In this document: piece by piece, positions 57,439 to 64,000 of the stretch | Numbering within the stretch: position 1 is the stretch's first letter | How the letters are laid out: the number at the start of each line of letters is the position of its first letter | Assembly: GCA_015227615.1 (NCBI GenBank) | Contig: JAALGZ010000016.1 | Span: forward strand, 434,001 to 498,000 | DNA from: Labyrinthula sp. Ha | Taxonomy: Eukaryota > Sar > Bigyra > Labyrinthulida > Labyrinthulaceae | Length of the DNA stretch: 64,000 bases | Direction of reading: 5' to 3' | Notes under the pieces: generated by a model | The model's input: only the letters and a program-made list of their open reading frames with translations | Database searches by the model: none | Told to the model about the DNA's origin: nothing | Made by a program: the position numbers and the translations under genes

Positions 57439-58499
57439 AGTGTGAATACCTATGATTGAATAGTTAGATTAGTCGATCAAGTACATTTATTGCTTTCACA
57501 GTTTTCCTTTTTCCCGTTTGCCAAACGCTAAGTATTAACTACGGGTGCATTCTAGTTTTTTGATATTTTATCGATAGATTTGTTACCTATACATTTTTTA
57601 TTGATTGATTCTAATAAATCTGCAACTTTTTTAAATATTCATTCATAATCAACTGTTTATTAGAGTATAATCTGACAAATGTGATTGGAAAAATATCGGA
57701 TATTTCTTGTTGATAACAAGTAGGGTTTCTTAACGGTACAAACGGTAATACCGTTAACCGTTAATACACCAATTTTGCTTACCGGTAATAACGGTAAGGA
57801 TTTTGTTAATTACCGTTTATTAGCGGTAAATTACCGGTAGGTTAACAAAATTTGTTTAATAATACCCATTTTTTTACAAGCCCGAAACTTAATATCTGAG
57901 CATTCAAAGATCAAGTATAAAACTAAAATCCAAAGTTAGAGAAGCCAAAGAACAACGAAATCCAGTTACAGTCAAGTGAGAGATTATAATTTGCAGCATT
58001 CTGTTGATGGCGTTGATTATTGATGAAGTAGCAAAGGAAGAAACAAAAGAGAAAGGAATAGAAAGGATTAGATAATATTAAGCTAAACCTTGTACTTAGC
58101 AAAAAAAGAACTCCTATTTTATCTCTTGCCTTGAAGGTAATGGCTTCATAATACTTTCTTATTTTGCATGACTTCCTGAACTAAGGTATTGAACAAACAT
58201 ACAAGGCGCAGCATGAGAATCCTCCTCAGATTGAATAAAGAGAAAATACCTTGAAGTGAAAATACAATTAAAAATAGATTTTTAAGTTACTAGCGCAATA
58301 TTTTGGAGTATACAGAGCAAGAAATTAATGACGTAAGTTGTGCCTTCCCTTTTCGTCACGCATTAAATCTACTAATACTAAACTCTAAAAGTAAATTAGC
58401 TCTCAAGGTAGTACTTTTATTGCCAACAGAATAAAGAACTCAACTATTGCGTAATCTAGAACAATACTGTCTCTTAGTTTATGTATTGCTTATCCAGAA
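57439..58499. other. Intergenic stretch after the dehydrogenase gene
   Basis: Contains the palindromic repeat cluster at 57731-57853 described separately. The remainder is AT-rich with no gene. The right end should contain the 3' end or LTR of the copia element. Confidence 0.4.
57731..57853. repeat. Cluster of ACCGTTA / TAACGGT direct and inverted repeats
   Basis: At least nine copies of a TTACCGK / MCGGTAA core in both orientations within 125 bp, including ACCGTTAACCGTTAATA and TTACCGGTAATAACGGTAA. The arrangement resembles the subterminal repeat clusters of hAT-type DNA transposons or a MITE. No transposase reading frame was seen nearby. Confidence 0.5.
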
Positions 58500-58549
58500 A
58501 CTTATTTAACGTATTCTTTCCACATAATTTGGTTATTATATCAGACCAC

Positions 58550-58936
58550 TTTTCATTTATAGAGCGTATTTTAACTTTCCATCCATCTCAGCGATTTTTT
58601 CAACTACATATTTATATCTGGTATTTAAATGTATTAATCGTCCTGCTGCCCCATCACATTGACACAATCTCGATGCAGGTTGATTATCAAACAGAATAAT
58701 ATTTTTAAAGTTCACACTCCATTCTTTTCATAGATCGCATATCATGCGCATGTCTTTAGTTGAAGAACTTTAGCAACATATTCAGCTTGAGTAAATAAAG
58801 TAGTGGTATTAGGTTCAGCTTTATTTCCATAGATAAAGATGTGTCCATTTAGAAGTATCAAGTTTCCATATACGGTTATTACTTCTTCCTCATTAGCATA
58901 GGAACTTCCCGTAAACAGAAAGAATACTTTCAGCAT
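58550..58936 (-). mobile_element. RNase H domain of the copia fossil
   Basis: The - strand reads LILLNGHIFIYGNKAEPNTT then TQAEYVA, matching 'GYVFLLNGxPISWxSKKQxTVxLSSTEAEYVA', the most recognisable copia signature. Downstream at 58.60-58.68 kb the frame reads CQCDGAA and NTRYKYV, matching 'CDNxAA ... RTKHI'. A shift lies between the two pieces. Confidence 0.65.
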
Positions 58937-59329
58937 CTCTTATCACCTCGTATATCATATTCTTGCTCTTCATTCTATATAGATAAATAAGTGTTCTTTT
59001 GACTGTTCCAAACAACTTATGTTGATTTTTCCAGTTTGGTTGACTGCATATGAATACAGAAGCTAGTTTATGGTCGTCCGTGAACTAAAATATAGTTTAA
59101 CAGACTCAAAACTTAATTACATTCTTTGAGTACATAAAGCCTGTTTCTACCGTCAGCAAAAGGATCCTAATTCATCGCAGTTTCCAATTTACTTTTTGCA
59201 AGCTCTAGGCTATGTTACTAAAAACTAGTCATCATATCCTACTCTAGTTTTACTCAACAAGACTAAATCTCTCTTCTAGTCAAAGATGGTCCCATCTAAA
59301 ACTTAGCAGCAGGATTAAATATTAGCTTG

Positions 59330-59980
59330 AGTTCTTTAGATATTATACTCTAAAATGCATCGGCCTTTTTATCTTTACCGCTATGCAACAACTAGTCTAC
59401 ATATATTAATACAATTAGTCTCTTCCTCCTTTCCTCATTTGTGGACAAACATTTATCAATCGGTAACGGTTGCAATCTAGCTGATATGAAGGCTTCTCCA
59501 TTATGTTTGTGCCAGGTCTTCGTCACTTTTCTCAGCTCGTATAAGTTCGTACAACTCTTTCAAAAATGTTTCTTGTCTTTGGTTTGGGGTGACATTTAGC
59601 AGGTTAGAAATATATAGTTTTACCTGATATATTTTAAATAAAAGCGGTTTCCAGTTGACATAAGCAGGTTAAAAACTGTAATGCCGCTCATGAAAAACGA
59701 TGAATAGTTACTACTGATACGAATGCAGCATAATACTCCGACACTTTCCTACCAGTATGTTTTTTATATATCTTATCATTGGTACATATGTCAATTATTG
59801 CTAAAACCTCGATATCCATGCTCCGTTTAGCTTTGAACAGCTCAACCAGTTTAATGATACAGGAATGTGGATCCTGGGGTAGTAAAACCTCAGATGTTTT
59901 GCTAGTCTCTAAAGATTCAATTTCCTCGGTGTGAGCTAAGTACCAGGCTGGTGCCTTGCTTGTACCGTTAATCTATCCAG
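59330..59980 (-). mobile_element. Reverse transcriptase domain of the copia fossil
   Basis: In order along the - strand: HTEEIESLETSKTSEVLLP (about 59.94-59.88 kb), matching 'MxEEIxSLxxNxTWxLVxLP'; EYYAAFVSVV near 59.72 kb, matching 'DYxETFSPVV'; LYELRKVTKTWH near 59.53 kb, matching 'LYGLKQxPRAWH'; and LIVLIYVD followed by a stop (59392-59415), in place of YVDD. The catalytic second Asp codon has become TAG. Confidence 0.65.
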
Positions 59981-60559
59981 AATGTATTGGTGGAACAGTT
60001 GAGAAATCAATACTCACAGACTAAAAAAAATTTAAAGCATAGCGCTTTATGCGACTTCTATTGCACTGATAATATTACTTTTTGACATATCGACGCTTGC
60101 TAATATCTTACTAGATGATTTTTATGGCATATTTGTATCAGAAGTTTTCATTTGTGGTGCAATGTATTTAACTTTCTTTGTTTCAGTGACTTTTTATTGA
60201 CTGATAATTCCACGGTTTCTTCTTTATCTTCTTGAAATTGAAGGATATCTGTGGTCATATATTGGATAACTTTATTTACCTTTGACAAGTTAGAGGATAT
60301 GGTGTATTTTGAGATTTGTTGAATTAATTTTTCCTATGTTGTAATGATGATTCCTATCTCATCCAACTTGACGGTTCTTGCGTGTATTATATTTCTGCTC
60401 TTGCAGTTGACACAAATAGAAGCTTTAGACTAGTTATCTTTTCCAAGATATGTTATTTGAGACTGTGATTTCTAATTTATATTTGTTTGGTGAGAGTGTA
60501 TAACCACTTGTTCCGAAGAATTTATATCTTCGAGGGTTGGATTATTATTGAGGACTGCT

Positions 60560-61200
60560 TCTATGAAAGCGTTCTATTTTGTTCTAGAGAGAGTGTTAAT
60601 TATGCTGCAGCTGTGGTTTGAACAATAGAACCAATATTATATATATATTGGTGAATTAACAAGACCTTTATCTTTTCAAGGAATGTTCGGTGATGATGCT
60701 CTACTTTTTATTCTTCAAAGGGACATATTCATTTGAACAATCTCTTTCCGTGTTCTTCTTAGAACAGTAATAATTTAGCTTTGAAGATTCTTTACTTCTA
60801 TCACTGAAAATATAGTTGATGTGTTTGTTGCGAAGCTATTTACTATTTGGATTAACTTCGTTACTATTGCAGATATATCTGACTTATTTTTGGAGATGAG
60901 GGGAGTTAAATATCCTGAGTAATTATTGACAATATGACATATTCATTGAAGATTCCTGATTCATGATGGCAGTCTTCCAATATTATTTGTCGCTCTTCTT
61001 AAGTACCTTTCAAATGTGTAACTTGTGTAGATTAGCGTTTAACTTTTAATTTTTATAGGCTTAAGTATTTCAAGGTGTTTCAATACTATATTACACCTAT
61101 GAACATATCAGAACCTTTAACAAAGTTTTCCCAGTACGAACACACTACGAAACTATTTGTTCTGCACGAAGACATGTTCAAGTCAATCTTATCCTAAGAA
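60560..61200 (-). mobile_element. Integrase domain of the copia fossil
   Basis: Near 61.12-61.16 kb the - strand keeps Cys..Gly-Lys (CVRTGKTLL) of the zinc-binding 'CxxCxxGKxxR' region. Near 60.6 kb it reads IVQTTAA followed by EQNRTL, matching 'GIxHQxTAPYTPQQNGVxERxNRTL' with a small deletion. Heavily broken. Confidence 0.45.
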
Positions 61201-61269
61201 TAAGTTGTTTGCTACATAGTGGAGCTGTAGTTGTTGATCATTTCACTGCTGCTTTTCGTATTTTTTTTG

Positions 61270-61560
61270 TTGAACATTTGATGTAGTATGCGTGCGTGAT
61301 TGTTTTGAGCCCGGTGGATGGCATGTATCTTTTGTTTACGCGATCAAACATGTAGTACATAGAATCTATGTTGGAGATGTTGAGTTTCAATATATCGATG
61401 CAATTTTTAGGATTGTTTACTCTGACGGAATGAAAAGTCCTTTTAGGGTTTCAAAGGCTGATCAAGTGTAACAGTTTTGAACAAGAATAATTTTGTTGTG
61501 ACCCTTGTGAATAACATATTCATCATCTACTAAGGTTGATTCGGCAATGATGGTATTTTC
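61270..61560 (-). mobile_element. Protease-spacer region of the copia fossil
   Basis: The - strand reads LVDDEYVIHKGHNKIIL, then LKGLFIPS, then LKLNISNIDSMYYMF. The family pattern is 'ADGSxxxVxGxGxIxL ... LxDVLYVP ... LNLLSVSKLxxxGYxVxF'. Two stops interrupt it. Confidence 0.5.
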
Positions 61561-62525
61561 TCTTTAGACATAGGAACGCAAACAATGTGATTTAACTGTG
61601 GAACTATTTCTCACTTTTATCATATGAGCATAATTTTTTCAGTATTGAAGCTTAGCTCATCTCATGTTTCAGATAAAGATATCCAAGTTTCGAGTGATAC
61701 GCTGCATAAGAGATATCTAACTCTTATAGGATACCGCAAGGTTCAAGAGTCAGATAATCCCTTTATACAACGTTATTTCAATCTACAGCCACATATTATG
61801 TTCTCTATTTCGGTTTATTGAATATTAATTCATAACTTTAGGATATCGAAGTTTAAATGGGATGGACTGATTTCTTCTTCATCTTCAGATGGTGTGAAAG
61901 GTGGTTCGAAGTTTGATTCTTTTACTTCATTTTTCAGGGGGGTTATTGCCATCTTTTTCTTGTAGGATATTAATTTTTAGCTCATATGTCTTGAATGGGG
62001 CACGTTTTGCATTTATGTTCTTTGCTACTACGTTTTTAGCAAACACATTCTTCATACACGCAAGATGTCAGTGTATTTCCGAATCAACCGTATTTGATAC
62101 AACGTTTCTTTAGTCATAAAAATTTAGAGTTCATCGCCTGAGTGTTATTAGCACGTATCTGTTTCATTTTAGAAGATGTATGCTCTGGAGAGCATATACT
62201 TATGTTGGTGTTTACATTAAGGACGGAAGATATTGCGTCGTTTTACTTATCGGCATTTCAAATAGTTCTATGAAGCTGGAGTATACTATCACGAGGGTTG
62301 TACATAAAGGCGTCGATGATTTCCCTGTTGTCAGGCCCTGTATGTAAATCGTATTATGCAAATCATTTTCTGAATATGTTTGTATAGGAACTTAGTTCCC
62401 TATATTAAGTCTGGTGAGTACCTCTCTTTGAGCTTAGTCTTGAAGCTTGCTTATTTTTCTCACAATGAAACTTGATGGAGCTGTAGCCTTGGAAAAATTG
62501 TTTCTGAGCTGTCAATATAATGGAC

Positions 62526-62726
62526 CTACCAGACTGTAATTGTTTCCATTAAAATATGGTTTAATGCATTGACGTCACTTACATAGTGAGTTTTTATTTC
62601 ATAAGGATGATTTTCATCATCAGAACAAGCCACTAAATCGTTGCTGATCCTATATACATGTGCTTCCATGCACAGTTTCATTATAACAAAAGCAGCCTTG
62701 TTTAAGGTTTTTTGTATGATGTTCAA
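62526..62726 (-). mobile_element. Gag fragment of the copia fossil
   Basis: The - strand frame reads NKAAFVIMKLCMEAHVYRIS, followed by EIKTHYVSDVNALNHIL. It follows the copia gag pattern 'DxKAxxxIxxSLxxxxxxxI ... AxExWxxLxxxYxSxSxxxxxxL'. Position 1 kb upstream of the protease in element orientation is as expected. Confidence 0.45.
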
Positions 62727-62760
62727 TTGCAGCTATGTTACATGAATTTTAAGCATTGAC

Positions 62761-64000
62761 TTTGGATATCATTTCTCTTGCTACATCGCAGTGTTTTCCC
62801 TGCTCTTTAAGTAGTTGAGGTGGGGAGACTTAATAGTTGACGTAGGTTGAAAGATGGTTCTTTCCAAGATCCGGTAGAGGTAATTCATATCAGTCCCTGA
62901 AGATAATTATCTGAATCTCTAGTGTTGGTTACTGGTTCGTTGGTTTCTCACAATTCATAATTCTCCAATTTATGGCTTCTTTAATTGTAGTTTCATTCTT
63001 TTTTTGTGTTTTGGTTTAAATCGTACTAGTTTTATTTAGTGAAGTAACCGTTAATATGAATACATTGTTTTGTTCAGGTAATCGCTACCGACAATTGATA
63101 TACTCAAAACCTTAACGTTACCAAAATCATGAGGTCATCAAGCTTATATTGCGAAAACAATATTAAAGGAGAAATATGACACTTTACTTATTCTGGCATT
63201 TCCTTGAATGGATTACCTCAGATAAATATAATGATGTCTTAAATACGTTTTATTAACAGTGAAGCATGATAAAAATTCTTCTGTCAAAGTATTTTCTCTT
63301 ACTTGAAAATACTTTTAGACCCTAATTCATCCCCAGCTCGACTCATCTTTTGTAGGCTTTTAGGGGTTTAACTGATTGACACAAGTTTTATTTTTTCTTA
63401 TGTTCACTTAATTAGTCTGCTGATATCAAACTCTAACACAAAGCTAGCTCTGAAGCTACGATTTAACTACTTCTAAGAAAATAGTTAACTTTAATGTAAT
63501 TCACAACAACACAGGGCTCTATATTAGATAGCGCACATATCCAGTATGCTCTTTGTTTCGGGAATGCAGCAAAGGCAAAGATAACTGGTGCTGTATTGAA
63601 TAGCCCTATCCATCGGTAAATGATGCAGAAAAAGGAATTTTATTTATGGCTTGAAGTGATGTCCATATTTTACAGAACAATATTTCAATACTTTAGCCTT
63701 TTCAGGATTGTGAGTAGTTTCAGAATTTCATAATGTTAAATATGCGCATTTACATTCAAAACTGTGTTGAATTTTGTCAACGAGTCAAGAGTTAATAAAA
63801 TTGCGACCGCCCGACAGAATTCGAACAATAACCGATTAGAAAACATGAAATTTCAGATTCATTGTAACTTAAAATGAACACAATGCTATACTTGACCATG
63901 AATTTAGAAGCAACTATTCATACTCTGTTGAGCTTAGAGATTAACATTAACATTTTCTGCTCTGCAATCTTTTTTTTTAAATAGAAATATTTACACCTAG
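62761..64000. other. Gene-free stretch at the right end
   Basis: No gene seen. It should contain the 5' LTR and leader of the copia fossil, but LTRs could not be matched by eye. No primer-binding site was recognised. Confidence 0.35.

Larger units (their letters stand above)
58500..62760 (-). mobile_element. Nearly full-length decayed Ty1/copia retrotransposon
   Basis: About 4.3 kb in which all copia domains appear in order on the - strand: gag near 62.5-62.7 kb, protease/spacer 61.27-61.56 kb, integrase 60.56-61.2 kb, reverse transcriptase 59.33-59.98 kb and RNase H 58.55-58.94 kb. Every domain is broken by stops and shifts, so the copy is long dead. The length equals that of an intact copia coding region. 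LTRs were not identified. Confidence 0.7.

Noticed and set aside
61579-61626. Zinc-knuckle-like CGTISHF sequence on the + strand
   Set aside because: The surrounding copia fossil is on the - strand and its protease region covers this place; the first and last cysteines are missing.
1-64000. CRISPR arrays, bacterial operons, viral genes
   Set aside because: No regularly spaced repeats, no bacterial gene order, and no virus proteins were seen beyond retrotransposon relics.

Overview
The window is nuclear DNA from a unicellular eukaryote that I cannot place. It is strongly AT-rich and uses the standard stop codons. Its proteins are clearly eukaryotic: casein kinase 1, canonical poly(A) polymerase, sideroflexin, bZIP, TMBIM/Bax-inhibitor, fructosamine-3-kinase-like, EF-hand and leishmanolysin-like proteins. 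All genes but one look intronless. The exception, an EF-hand gene, needs one very small intron (31 nt) to restore its first calcium loop. Nothing bacterial, viral or CRISPR-like was seen.

Layout. Genes sit in tight islands separated by long stretches with no intact gene. Island A (35-1626): a small membrane protein converging on a casein kinase 1. Region B (8.7-19.9 kb): a family of multi-membrane-segment proteins with one intact copy (11.7-13.1 kb), one copy with a single frameshift (18.5-19.9 kb) and one decayed copy on the other strand (8.7-9.1 kb). Gene C (29.5-30.6 kb): a membrane-anchored leishmanolysin-like metalloprotease. Island D (34.3-38.1 kb): poly(A) polymerase and sideroflexin head to head over 121 bp, then a bZIP factor tail to tail 30 bp away. 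Island E (53.1-57.4 kb): EF-hand protein, a 99-residue unknown, fructosamine-kinase-like protein, TMBIM protein and a short-chain dehydrogenase.

The gaps are not empty. By eye they contain badly decayed Ty1/copia retrotransposons, with broken pieces of gag, protease, integrase, reverse transcriptase and RNase H in the right order. They lie on the + strand in the first 18 kb and on the - strand from 22 kb onward. The clearest is an almost full-length fossil at about 58.5-62.7 kb. A G-rich segment at 20.46-20.85 kb has perfect nested inverted repeats and may be a structured RNA.

Points of most interest: (i) the bZIP factor has Ile where almost all bZIPs have the DNA-reading Asn; (ii) the membrane-protein paralogues are nearly identical over about 217 bp but much more diverged elsewhere, as expected from gene conversion; (iii) the 31-nt intron; (iv) a perfect unfolded-protein-response element (TGACGTGGCA) 40 bp upstream of the TMBIM gene; (v) the copia graveyard. 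Homology calls were made by eye from family knowledge; no search was run.
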